6,787 nucleotides of DNA from Aquirhabdus sp. (GCA_030150595.1 JASLFQ010000068.1:1-6787), one strand, 5' to 3'; shown: positions 1 through 6,478, numbered from the stretch's first letter. Notes: a model not told the origin generated them from the sequence alone. Program-made: numbers and translations.

Positions 1-576
1 GCCGACTACGGCGTGCCAGACTTGGATCCCAAGACGATCAGCCAGTAGCGCTTGAACCTTAACCCAATCACGGACAGTGACGAGTGGAAAATCAGGGCCA
101 TACGGTTTATTGTCATTTTCTGGATTCGGTGATGTTGGACCGGTAGAGCCGTTGCAGCCACCAATATTGTTCAGTGCCACGACAAAGAATTGATTGGTAT
201 CCATGGCTTTGTTGGGGCCAATACAACTATCCCACCAGCCTGCTTTACTGTCTCCTTCATAGAATCCAGCCGCGTGGTGATGACCTGATAGGGCATGACA
301 CACCAGAATCGCGTTGGATGCGTCATCATTAAGCCGACCATAAGTTTCAATCATCAGATCAAAACGTGGCAGGGTGCGCCCAGTTTCTAAAAGAAGTGGC
401 TGTTCAAAGGATAGTTTTTGCGGCGCGACAATGCCTACAGAATCAATTGATGATTCTGTTTTGTCACCAAGATCTGTATTTTTATCAGTCACTTTTACAT
501 CGTTCACAATGTCAGCGTTACTGGGCTCTTGAGTCGTATTTAAGGTTGATACCACGTGATCACTTTCCAACGCCAT
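1..576 (-). CDS. metX: Homoserine O-acyltransferase MetX, N-terminal part (runs off left edge)
   Basis: This enzyme transfers an acyl group from acetyl-CoA or succinyl-CoA to the hydroxyl of homoserine, the first committed step of methionine synthesis, in the cytoplasm. Only the first 192 codons are present and the frame is open to base 1. Clear MetX signatures of the alpha/beta-hydrolase fold are [16 protein letters not shown] (about residues 68-83), [12 protein letters not shown] (93-104), GWWDSCIGP (113-121), [17 protein letters not shown] (136-152) and [14 protein letters not shown] (159-172). The nucleophile serine should lie just beyond the edge, after the terminal VVG. The start is the ATG at 576, directly preceded in frame by TAG, with no good Shine-Dalgarno. 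It gives about 42 polar residues before the usual start of the family (the DSVG..APQ segment at residues 46-53). Acetyl versus succinyl specificity cannot be told from this half, although Acinetobacter MetX is reported, as I recall, to prefer succinyl-CoA. Confidence 0.93.
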   Translation of the reverse strand, partial: MALESDHVVSTLNTTQEPSNADIVNDVKVTDKNTDLGDKTESSIDSVGIVAPQKLSFEQPLLLETGRTLPRFDLMIETYGRLNDDASNAILVCHALSGHHHAAGFYEGDSKAGWWDSCIGPNKAMDTNQFFVVALNNIGGCNGSTGPTSPNPENDNKPYGPDFPLVTVRDWVKVQALLADRLGIQVWHAVVG

Positions 577-586
577 CTAATCTGCC

Positions 587-615
587 AGTGTAAGGTTCGA
601 TGCTGTGCTAAACAA
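587..615 (-). promoter_or_regulatory. Weak candidate promoter for metX
   Basis: On the minus strand TTGTTT (610-615) and TACACT (587-592) are separated by 17 nt and resemble sigma-70 -35 and -10 boxes at 3 of 6 and 4 of 6 positions. Transcription would begin within a few bases of the metX ATG at 576, giving an almost leaderless message. That would fit the lack of a Shine-Dalgarno there. The box matches are poor, so this is a suggestion only. Confidence 0.2.
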
Positions 616-669
616 GAGTTTCGTGAATTTAGATGGTCGGCGTCGCATAATAATTAATCAGGATGCTCA

Positions 670-1485
670 TTATCGATGCGTCATTAGCGGCATCGCAATT
701 CGTCGGGCTTTGAGCGCAGCAGCGTCGTATGCAGCGATGACTAAAGCTGGCGCTTCTCCATTATTTTCTGCCAGGATTTCGCCCCAACCATTACTAATCG
801 CACTATGTCCCCATGTTCGTCTTGAACCATGCCAGCCACCTTGTCCAGCTCCGACCACCATACATTGTGAGTCTATTGCGCGCGCGCGAAGTAGAAGTTG
901 CCAATGTGCGCTGCCAGTCAGATGGGTAAATGCAGATGGTGCGGTTAGTATTTCTGCATCTTGCTGGCGCAGTGCGAGTGCTTGCTCTGGAAAACGAAGG
1001 TCATAGCACACCATTAAACCGAGTCGTCCAAAAGGCGTATTTGCGGTGACGATTTGATCACCAGCCTCGAAGGTTGCTGATTCCTGATATTGGCCAATAC
1101 CATCTTGTACGGCGACATCAAATAAGTGAATTTTGTCGTATCGCGCAACAGTTGCTCCGCTTGGATCGAGTAATAAACATGCTGAGCGAACACGTTGATC
1201 TGTGATGGTTTGTCCATTTGGACGATATGGGCAAGGCACTGAACCTGCCGCAATCCAGATATTTAAATCGCGCGCCCAATTTGCGACTGTCGTGATGATG
1301 TCATCAAAACGTGCTGCGGTATGGCGCTGTTGCCCAGGCGCAAAACAAGCAAAGTTTTCAGGGAGTACGGCAAGTTGGCAACCCGCTTGCGCCGCTTGAG
1401 TCACTAAATCAAACGCATGTGTCAGATTGTGTTCAATCTGATCTTGTGAATTCATTTGGATGGCAGCTAAATGAGCTAAGGTCAT
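670..1485 (-). CDS. Carbon-nitrogen hydrolase, Nit1 type (deaminated glutathione amidase-like)
   Basis: A complete 271-residue member of the nitrilase superfamily, the usual length for the Nit1/Nit2 branch. The catalytic Glu-Lys-Cys triad is visible: E43 in LPENFACF, K118 in YDKIHLFDV and C160 in MVCYDLRFPE. The segment at about 183-213 (PSAFTHLTG.AHW followed by LLRARAID.QC) and the RRTWGHSAISNGWGE stretch (222-236) are typical of Nit1. The closest known role is hydrolysis of deaminated glutathione, a repair reaction for a side product of aminotransferases (E. coli YbeM, mammalian Nit1); omega-amidase activity is an alternative. The protein is probably cytoplasmic, with no signal peptide. 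The ATG at 1485 follows a weak GAG about 9 nt upstream. It lies 143 nt after the STAS gene and 93 nt before metX on the same strand, so co-transcription is possible but not shown. Confidence 0.9.
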   Translation of the reverse strand: MTLAHLAAIQMNSQDQIEHNLTHAFDLVTQAAQAGCQLAVLPENFACFAPGQQRHTAARFDDIITTVANWARDLNIWIAAGSVPCPYRPNGQTITDQRVRSACLLLDPSGATVARYDKIHLFDVAVQDGIGQYQESATFEAGDQIVTANTPFGRLGLMVCYDLRFPEQALALRQQDAEILTAPSAFTHLTGSAHWQLLLRARAIDSQCMVVGAGQGGWHGSRRTWGHSAISNGWGEILAENNGEAPALVIAAYDAAALKARRIAMPLMTHR

Positions 1486-1527
1486 GGCATTACTCGCGAA
1501 TATCTTGAATCGGAAGACTTTGAGTAT

Positions 1528-1573
1528 GACGATTTACGCGCGGAAGCGCATCAGTGATGCACGGAAAATCGTC
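1528..1573. other. Intergenic inverted repeat with inner hairpins
   Basis: In the 143-nt gap between the STAS gene and the hydrolase gene, GACGATTT (1528-1535) is exactly complementary to AAATCGTC (1566-1573). The 30 nt they enclose contain two further self-complementary units: GCGC-GGAA-GCGC (1538-1549) and GCATC-AGT-GATGC (1548-1560). These overlap by two bases, so they would compete or form a shortened three-way junction. No run of T follows either end, so it does not look like an intrinsic terminator. It could be a structured leader of the hydrolase message, which starts 43 nt further on, an RNase processing site, or a protein-binding site. Confidence 0.35.
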
Positions 1574-1628
1574 TAGGAAGCATTTTTATTGTTTTATGAA
1601 TTTGATTGGTTTGGAAAACTACTTGAAC

Positions 1629-2171
1629 TTAGTGACGTTGAGCGCAGGAGAGAAAGCTATGATTTGATTGTTGTTGTAGTTGATTTTGGCGATGTTCTTG
1701 TTCGAGTTGACGGACGAGAGGTTGGAACATGGCTTTATTATTATCGTTGAGATTCATGAGCGTTTGATGTGCTTCAAGCACTGTTTCTAACATCGCATGT
1801 GCTTCGGGCTGTTCTTCAGGCAGAGTCAGTGTGCAGGAAGCTGCAGTCTTACAGTTCAGCATGACAAATACTTGCCCTAATCCCATACTGTTGGTCAGCG
1901 TGGTGATGTCTGGGTTAGTGGATAGCATGATAGGCTGGATACCACGTTGCGTGCGCAAGTGTAGTCCTAGCTTGGCGAGAACACCCAGCGTTGTACTATC
2001 TACAAAAGTTGTGTCAGTTAAATCCACAAGAGCGCCGGTAAGCGTTTGATCTTGTGTAATTTTGTCTAGGAGATGGTCTAGACTACTGCAGGTCATGGCG
2101 CGAACCTCGCCGACCAATTTGAACACATGCGTTCCTTGTAGAACCGCATACTCAATACGACCAGTTGACAT
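1629..2171 (-). CDS. gigB: STAS-domain anti-sigma factor antagonist (GigB/RsbV-like)
   Basis: A 180-residue cytoplasmic protein with one STAS domain at about residues 5-105. The core motif LTDTTFVDSTTLGVLAKL (about 51-68) matches the SpoIIAA/RsbV site, with Ser59 in FVDSTTLG as the expected phospho-acceptor. Unphosphorylated antagonists of this kind bind a partner kinase or anti-sigma factor. The gene follows that of a SpoIIE-type phosphatase, so it is very probably that enzyme's substrate. The pair matches A. baumannii GigA/GigB as I remember it, where GigB phosphorylation is tied to the nitrogen-PTS protein NPr. The ATG at 2171 is preferred; a GTG at 2201 would add 10 residues but has no ribosome site and lies at the edge of the candidate -10 box. 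After the domain come about 75 residues of predicted helix ending in a Gln-rich tail (about 150-170), absent from minimal STAS proteins. The gene symbol is assigned by resemblance. Confidence 0.88.
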   Translation of the reverse strand: MSTGRIEYAVLQGTHVFKLVGEVRAMTCSSLDHLLDKITQDQTLTGALVDLTDTTFVDSTTLGVLAKLGLHLRTQRGIQPIMLSTNPDITTLTNSMGLGQVFVMLNCKTAASCTLTLPEEQPEAHAMLETVLEAHQTLMNLNDNNKAMFQPLVRQLEQEHRQNQLQQQSNHSFLSCAQRH

Positions 2172-2202
2172 ATAAATGCAAGCACTCACATTTGGAGTCA
2201 CA

Positions 2203-2232
2203 ATTATCGCACAAAAAAATGCTTTGCAGCAA
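2203..2232 (-). promoter_or_regulatory. Candidate sigma-70 promoter for the STAS gene
   Basis: On the minus strand TTGCTG (2227-2232) and GATAAT (2203-2208) lie 18 nt apart. The -10 box matches TATAAT at 5 of 6 positions and the -35 box at 3 of 6. A start near 2196 leaves about 25 nt of leader before the ATG at 2171. It sits in the 170-nt gap after the phosphatase gene, which is long for one tight operon, so separate control of the antagonist is reasonable. Confidence 0.4.
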
Positions 2233-2341
2233 GATTAATGGTTAAAACATCCACATTGTGCTTGCAATTGTTTGTTATAGGCGCGAGATAGTTGCTGTTG
2301 AAATAAGGGCTTGTGTGCAAGTATTCAGTAGGATATTTATT

Positions 2342-3313
2342 TTAGGAAGTGCGACTGAGCGATAGGATAGTCAAATCGTCAGATAAATGGGTCGGAGGAT
2401 TGAAGTTACGCTTGGCAAGTGCCTCGATGAGCTGGCTAAGTTGCTCGGATGTACCGCCTGAAAAGACTTCAATTGCACCATCTGAACAGAATAGTAATTG
2501 TGATTCTGGTTGTAATGACGTGGTTTGAGTCGTCAGGGTGAGATCCGTGACTAAACCAAGCGGGAAGCTTGTGCTACTGAGTGTTTCGGCTGTCCGATCT
2601 GGATTAATTAGAATTGGCGGTGGGTAATGACCCGCACTGCACCACTCAAGGTGGTGAGTTCTTGGGTTGAGCAAGCCGCAAAGCGCAGTAATGTGTTTGC
2701 CTGCGTTTTGGATGACTAACAGTCGATTCATGCGACTGAGTAATGCTTGTGGCGAGTGTTCTGTGCCATGAAAAGCCGCAAGCCAACCTGTGAGTAAGCT
2801 ACTTGCTGCGCCATGCCCAGCAACGTCAGCCAGATAAAATAATAATCGGTTATCGGGTGTCATCCAATAATCCAACCAATCCCCTGATAGTGCGCTAGCC
2901 GCTTGATACATGTGGTCGATCTTATAGTTGAGAAGATCGAGCGAGGTTGGCAGAAGTCGCTGCTGTAAACGTGCAGCAGCAGGCAAGTCACGGCTATCAC
3001 TTTGATGCAAATGCTGAATTTCAAGTTGCTTAATAATCGTATCGAGTGCGTTGGGTAGCTGCTCTCGAATCCATCCTGCCCAAGCACCGCGCTGCCAAGC
3101 TTGTGCTAAATCATAGCCTTGAGTTTGATCTGCCAATACGATCGTGGGTTGTGTCCAACGCTGTGTTAAGTAAAGTGTGACGTCTGCAATAATCAGTTGG
3201 TCTGCGGCAAGTGTTGAGATCGCGTCAATTGAAATGGAGATGAGGTCAGGCAAGTCTCCAAAAAGACGAGCGTGACACTCGTCTTTTTGAGAATCAATGA
3301 GATAGTAAGGCAA
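2342..3313 (-). CDS. gigA: SpoIIE/RsbU-type PP2C serine phosphatase with degenerate receiver domain (GigA-like)
   Basis: A 323-residue cytoplasmic protein phosphatase expected to dephosphorylate the STAS protein encoded next to it. Residues 1-90 resemble a response-regulator receiver: LIDSQKDE as strand 1, LIIADVTL with D44 at the usual phospho-aspartate position, and PTIVLADQ...GAWAGWIREQL as the C-terminal half, where Arg replaces the conserved Lys. A linker follows with the helix AARLQQRLLP (113-122), typical of RsbU-like proteins. The PP2C domain (about 130-320) keeps its motifs: SGDW (D145), ADVAGHGAAS (D163), CSAGHYPPP (225-233), FPLGL, CSDGAIEVF (D278) and SDDLTIL (D312, D313). These are the metal ligands, so activity is expected. 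The start is a TTG at 3313, with a TAG two codons upstream in frame and no ATG or GTG near enough to keep receiver strand 1. The gene begins 7 nt after mlaA. The symbol rests on similarity to A. baumannii GigA. Confidence 0.92.
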   Translation of the reverse strand: MPYYLIDSQKDECHARLFGDLPDLISISIDAISTLAADQLIIADVTLYLTQRWTQPTIVLADQTQGYDLAQAWQRGAWAGWIREQLPNALDTIIKQLEIQHLHQSDSRDLPAAARLQQRLLPTSLDLLNYKIDHMYQAASALSGDWLDYWMTPDNRLLFYLADVAGHGAASSLLTGWLAAFHGTEHSPQALLSRMNRLLVIQNAGKHITALCGLLNPRTHHLEWCSAGHYPPPILINPDRTAETLSSTSFPLGLVTDLTLTTQTTSLQPESQLLFCSDGAIEVFSGGTSEQLSQLIEALAKRNFNPPTHLSDDLTILSLSRTS

Positions 3314-3318
3314 GGTCT

Positions 3319-3322
3319 ACCT
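3319..3322 (-). promoter_or_regulatory. Ribosome-binding site for the TTG-started phosphatase gene
   Basis: On the minus strand AGGT lies 5 nt upstream of the TTG at 3313 and overlaps the mlaA stop codon (TAG at 3321-3323). This is the only Shine-Dalgarno-like element here and supports the TTG as the true start. It also suggests that ribosomes finishing mlaA help begin the phosphatase, that is, translational coupling. Confidence 0.5.
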
Positions 3323-4547
3323 AGAATTGCGCAGGTTGTGTTGGTGTGCCTACATCAGGCGCACTGGGTGTACTTGCAGGATCACTTGATGAACTCACAG
3401 GCGCAGGTGGATTATCCGTTGTATTTGCTGGAGCTGAAGAGCTATCGTGCTGTATTTGCGCTGCAGGAGTTGTATTTGTACTCTGACTTTTTTGTTGGCT
3501 AGAGTCACTATCGCCAAAGCCATCATCACCAAAATCATTATTGGTAAAGCCACTGTCTTGACTAGCGTCTGCTTTGGGAGTGGTTGGATTACCATTCTCA
3601 AATTGTCTTTTTTGTAAGTAGACATCACGTAGTAGTGTGTACTGATCCCCTGCGATGAAGGTTTCAAGGCCAATTAATCTTGAACGCAAATCAACGTATT
3701 TGAGACCCGTAACGCCTAACAATTCCCACGTGTTGAGCACATAGTCTTGAGGAGCGCCGAATTGATCGACCAAACGTGAGAATGTATCACGTACTGTACT
3801 TGGGCCAAAGAAGGGCAGCATGATGTAGGGTCCAGAGCCAACGCCCCATGTACCAAGAGTGAGTCCAAAATCCTCATCCGACTTTTCAACGCCAAGGACG
3901 CTTGCTGTATCGTAGAAACCTAAGCTTGTTGCTGTGTTGATCACAAATCTACTTAATGATTCGATCGATGTGCCAGGGTGACCTTGCAGTAGATTATTGA
4001 CTGCGGTCCAAGGCGTACTCAGATTAACAAAGAAGTTGGTAATACCGTGTCGTACAGGAGTCGGCAACACTTTTTTATAAGTCGTTGCGACTGGAAGCAA
4101 GATGTACTTGTCGAGCTTCATGTTGAAGTTATAGATTGATCGATTGAAATGTTCGAAAGGGTCTTTGACAGACTCAGGCTGTGACGCATTGGCATTGACT
4201 GCGATTTTTGAACCCAGTGCGGCGACTTGTTCAATTGAACGATTACCGATTTCACCAATCTTGTCCACAGATCTTTGGATCAGTGTTGGCTTTGACTCGG
4301 AGACTGTGCTTTCGGAAGCATTATTAGAATTTTGACTATTGCTATCATTTGGAGCAGAAGTTTCGGCTGGTGCTTCGGCGATGGATGTGTCTGTAGACAC
4401 CGCTGCAACGACTGGTGCATTCTCATTATTAGAAGGAGCAGGATTTTCGATTGCAGATGGGGTTGCAATCGTTGTCTCGGCAGCCGCCAATGTTGATGAT
4501 AGGCTGATACAAATTCCAAGTGCGGCTAAAAATTGTGTATTTGACAT
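3321..4547 (-). CDS. mlaA: MlaA (VacJ) family outer-membrane phospholipid transport protein, with long disordered arms
   Basis: MlaA removes misplaced phospholipids from the outer leaflet of the outer membrane and hands them to MlaC for return to the inner membrane. The conserved core spans about residues 128-320: KDPFEHFNRSIYNFN (128-142), LDKYILLPVA, PTPVRHGITNFFVNL, NNLLQGHPG, SRFVINTATSLGFYD, SDEDFGLTLGTWGVGSGPY (223-241) and LPFFGPSTVRDTFSR. A cleavable signal peptide is likely (residues 1-23, cleavage after AAA), although its first residues carry no Lys or Arg. There is no lipobox: the only early Cys (C13, in LGIC) has Ile before it, unlike the lipoprotein MlaA of E. coli. Residues about 24-85 and 321-408 are Ser/Thr/Pro/Asn-rich and probably disordered, making 408 residues against about 250 in E. 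coli. The ATG at 4547 has only a weak upstream AAAGAG. The other mla genes are not in the window. Confidence 0.95.
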   Translation of the reverse strand: MSNTQFLAALGICISLSSTLAAAETTIATPSAIENPAPSNNENAPVVAAVSTDTSIAEAPAETSAPNDSNSQNSNNASESTVSESKPTLIQRSVDKIGEIGNRSIEQVAALGSKIAVNANASQPESVKDPFEHFNRSIYNFNMKLDKYILLPVATTYKKVLPTPVRHGITNFFVNLSTPWTAVNNLLQGHPGTSIESLSRFVINTATSLGFYDTASVLGVEKSDEDFGLTLGTWGVGSGPYIMLPFFGPSTVRDTFSRLVDQFGAPQDYVLNTWELLGVTGLKYVDLRSRLIGLETFIAGDQYTLLRDVYLQKRQFENGNPTTPKADASQDSGFTNNDFGDDGFGDSDSSQQKSQSTNTTPAAQIQHDSSSAPANTTDNPPAPVSSSSDPASTPSAPDVGTPTQPAQF

Positions 4548-4560
4548 ATAAAAACTGAAC

Positions 4561-4582
4561 GCTCTTTGTTGAGCTGTCAGCT
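4561..4582 (-). other. Two overlapping short hairpins in the mlaA leader
   Basis: On the minus strand AGCTG-A-CAGCT (4572-4582) is followed by GCTC-AACAAA-GAGC (4561-4574), and they share three bases. The second would pair the GAG of the weak ribosome site AAAGAG, while the first would free it. The stems are only 4-5 bp, so they may be chance. Confidence 0.2.
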
Positions 4583-4642
4583 TATGTTACTTCTCGTTAA
4601 TTTTCTAGTTCTCTATCACGGTATCAGTTCTTTTGAGTCCGC

Positions 4643-4648
4643 TTTATA
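4643..4648 (-). promoter_or_regulatory. Weak candidate -10 box for mlaA
   Basis: On the minus strand TATAAA matches the -10 consensus at 5 of 6 positions and would give a leader of about 90 nt before the mlaA ATG. No good -35 box is found 16-18 nt upstream; the nearest TTG-type hexamer (TTGAAT) is 21 nt away. In such AT-rich DNA this may be coincidence. Confidence 0.2.
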
Positions 4649-4783
4649 TCGTTATTTTTGTAAATAATTATTCAACTTAAAGTGTACTGGGGATATGTAA
4701 CTGTGACGGCGTGGCGTTGAAGTTTTATTTGTAGCATGTACGGGCGAGAATCGGCGACTCAAAAAAATATAAGAAGAAGGCAT

Positions 4784-4808
4784 AAATATTGCATCCGCGT
4801 GCAAATTT
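4784..4808. other. Imperfect palindrome upstream of the rpoN promoter
   Basis: AAAT-a-TTGCA (4784-4793) pairs with TGCAA-ATTT (4800-4808) around a 6-nt centre, TCCGCG, giving 9 base pairs with one bulged A. It ends 33 nt before the candidate rpoN -35 box, a position suitable for a regulator site. No T run follows on the plus strand, so a terminator is unlikely. The binding protein, if any, is unknown. Confidence 0.3.
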
Positions 4809-4841
4809 CGGTTGTATACTCCCAAAAATAAGCCCTTCGTC

Positions 4842-4870
4842 TTGATTTGGTTCCTTCTTGTTTGTATATA
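4842..4870 (+). promoter_or_regulatory. Candidate sigma-70 promoter for rpoN
   Basis: TTGATT (4842-4847) and TATATA (4865-4870) are 17 nt apart and match the -35 and -10 consensus at 4 of 6 positions each. A shifted reading, TATAAG at 4867-4872, matches 5 of 6 but with 19-nt spacing. Transcription would begin near 4877, leaving a leader of about 70 nt before the rpoN start. Confidence 0.4.
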
Positions 4871-4936
4871 AGTTTATTGTCGAGATATGGGCGGTTAGAT
4901 AAGTGTTCAATCAATATGTTTTTAGATGTTCGTGAT

Positions 4937-4940
4937 GAGG
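4937..4940 (+). promoter_or_regulatory. Ribosome-binding site of rpoN
   Basis: GAGG ends 5 nt before the ATG at 4946. It is the clearest Shine-Dalgarno in the window and fixes the rpoN start, which also matches where region I of sigma-54 proteins normally begins (MKLSVGLR). Confidence 0.7.
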
Positions 4941-4945
4941 AATAG

Positions 4946-6478
4946 ATGAAGTTATCGGTCGGACTCAGAGTTTCTAACTCACTATCGCTTACGCCACAAT
5001 TGCAGCAAGCCATTCGTCTACTGCAATTGTCTTCGCTTGAGCTTGAGCAAGAGATTCAAAGTCAGCTCGATAGCAACCCTTTACTGGAAGCGGTTGATTT
5101 ATCTGCCGATGGACAAGCTTCAGACGCGCCAGACAATAACGTTGATTATCAGTCCAATGCACAAAACAGTGATTATGGTGCGGAAGCTGATTTTCACGAT
5201 GGTCGTGAGGCGGCAGAAGGAAGCGCAACTGTTTCGTTAGATGAGCAGATGGGAATGACGCGGCTTGGCGAAGATCTTCCTGTCGATACGCAGTGGGATG
5301 ATGTGTTTAACCATCAATCCACGGCGATGGCAACGCCAGAGTTTGATGAGCGTGAGGATACACGAACTGTCAGCGATTCGATTTGGTCAGAGCTACGTTG
5401 GCAATTGAATCTCACGCCTTTTAGCCCTGTTGATCGCATTATGGCAGAGTGCATTATTGATGGGATTGACGAGCGCGGTTATTTAGAAGCCAGTTTAGAT
5501 GAACTGCTTGAGGCATCACAAAATCAGCTAGATGCACTGGATATTGACGAAGAGATAGAGCTTTCTGAACTTGAGGTGGTGCTTAAACGTATTCAAAACT
5601 TCGATCCACCAGGTGTTGGTGCACGTGATTTAAGTGAATGTTTGTGTTTACAGCTCCGTGCACTGCCTGAAAATACTCCGTCACGCCTGCATGCTTTAAA
5701 GATGATGATGCATCATGAGTTATTGTTAATCAATGATATTCCTAAGCTCATGCGGCAAACGGGTTTAAGCCAAGATGAGCTCCGTGCGGCATTAACGTTG
5801 GTTAAGTCGCTTGAGCCGTATCCAGGTTTGAAATTTCAAAATAATGATCGCGAACATCAAGTTCCCGATGTGATTGTTCGTAAAAAAAATGATCACTGGG
5901 AAGTTCAGCTCAATACCGATATTTTGCCCAAACTTCGAGTGAATTCGTATTACGCAAGCATGATTAAACGTGCCGATCAGAGTGAAGAAAATCAGTATTT
6001 GCGTTTACATATGCAAGAAGCGCGTAATTTTATTAAAAGTGTGGATGAGCGGCATAAGACGTTACTTAAAGTAGCGACTTGCATCGTGATGCATCAACGT
6101 GCGTTTTTGGAACATGGACCAGAAGCCATGAAGCCATTGATTTTGCGTGATATTGCATTGGAAACAGATTTGCATGAATCCACGGTATCTCGTGTCACGA
6201 CACAAAAATACTTGCTGACGCCGCGTGGATTGTTTGAGTTGAAATACTTTTTCTCAAGTCATGTGACGACCAGTACGGGCGGCGAGTGCTCGTCCACGGC
6301 AATTCGTGCCATGATTAAAAAAATGGTGCAAGAAGAAAATATTAAAAAACCGTTATCAGATAGCGCCTTAACCGAAAAGCTACATGAGGCAGGCATTGAT
6401 GTTGCACGACGAACAGTGGCTAAATACCGAGAGTCTCTGAATATCGCCTCTTCCAGTGAGCGTAAGCGCTTATTGTAA
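4946..6478 (+). CDS. rpoN: RNA polymerase sigma-54 factor RpoN
   Basis: Sigma-54 directs core RNA polymerase to -24/-12 promoters, which open only with an ATP-driven enhancer-binding protein; targets commonly include nitrogen, motility and envelope genes. The protein is complete at 510 residues. Region I (about 1-50) is Gln- and Leu-rich, with LTPQLQQAIRLLQLSSLEL at 15-33 for activator contact. Region II (about 51-140) is acidic and variable. The core-binding part follows, with QNFDPPGVGARDLSECL (217-233). The DNA-binding part has the helix-turn-helix LRDIALETDLHESTVSRV (400-417), then TPRGLFELKYFFSSHV (425-440), and the RpoN box ARRTVAKYRE (487-496) is perfect. It is divergent from mlaA and appears to have its own promoter. 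The usual neighbours lptB and hpf are absent within the window. Nothing suggests truncation or frameshift. Confidence 0.98.
   Translation: MKLSVGLRVSNSLSLTPQLQQAIRLLQLSSLELEQEIQSQLDSNPLLEAVDLSADGQASDAPDNNVDYQSNAQNSDYGAEADFHDGREAAEGSATVSLDEQMGMTRLGEDLPVDTQWDDVFNHQSTAMATPEFDEREDTRTVSDSIWSELRWQLNLTPFSPVDRIMAECIIDGIDERGYLEASLDELLEASQNQLDALDIDEEIELSELEVVLKRIQNFDPPGVGARDLSECLCLQLRALPENTPSRLHALKMMMHHELLLINDIPKLMRQTGLSQDELRAALTLVKSLEPYPGLKFQNNDREHQVPDVIVRKKNDHWEVQLNTDILPKLRVNSYYASMIKRADQSEENQYLRLHMQEARNFIKSVDERHKTLLKVATCIVMHQRAFLEHGPEAMKPLILRDIALETDLHESTVSRVTTQKYLLTPRGLFELKYFFSSHVTTSTGGECSSTAIRAMIKKMVQEENIKKPLSDSALTEKLHEAGIDVARRTVAKYRESLNIASSSERKRLL

Larger units (their letters stand above)
4548..4945. 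other. Divergent intergenic region between mlaA and rpoN
   Basis: This 398-nt AT-rich stretch lies between two genes that point away from each other, so it must hold the promoters of both. I find no convincing coding sequence; the short reading frames in it have no family resemblance or good start. It holds a plausible rpoN promoter, a weak -10 for mlaA, short hairpins near the mlaA start, and one imperfect palindrome. The lptB gene that usually precedes rpoN in gammaproteobacteria is not here. Confidence 0.7.

Noticed and set aside
366..593. Plus-strand open frame of 75 codons
   Set aside because: It is antisense to metX, whose conserved motifs are unmistakable on the minus strand.
605..1006. 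Plus-strand open frame of 133 codons
   Set aside because: It lies mostly antisense to the well-supported Nit1-like gene, has a biased Ser/Pro/Cys/Arg composition and resembles no family.
1486..1628. Intrinsic terminator after the STAS gene
   Set aside because: The inverted repeats here are not followed by a T run on either strand, so termination is not supported.
1629..2171. Identification of the STAS protein as MlaB because of the mlaA neighbour
   Set aside because: It keeps the phosphorylatable DS motif, is longer than MlaB and pairs with a SpoIIE-type phosphatase; mlaF, mlaE and mlaD are not adjacent.
4725..5013. Two short minus-strand frames in the mlaA-rpoN gap and across the rpoN start
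   Set aside because: They overlap each other and the conserved rpoN region I, have no family resemblance and no good ribosome site.
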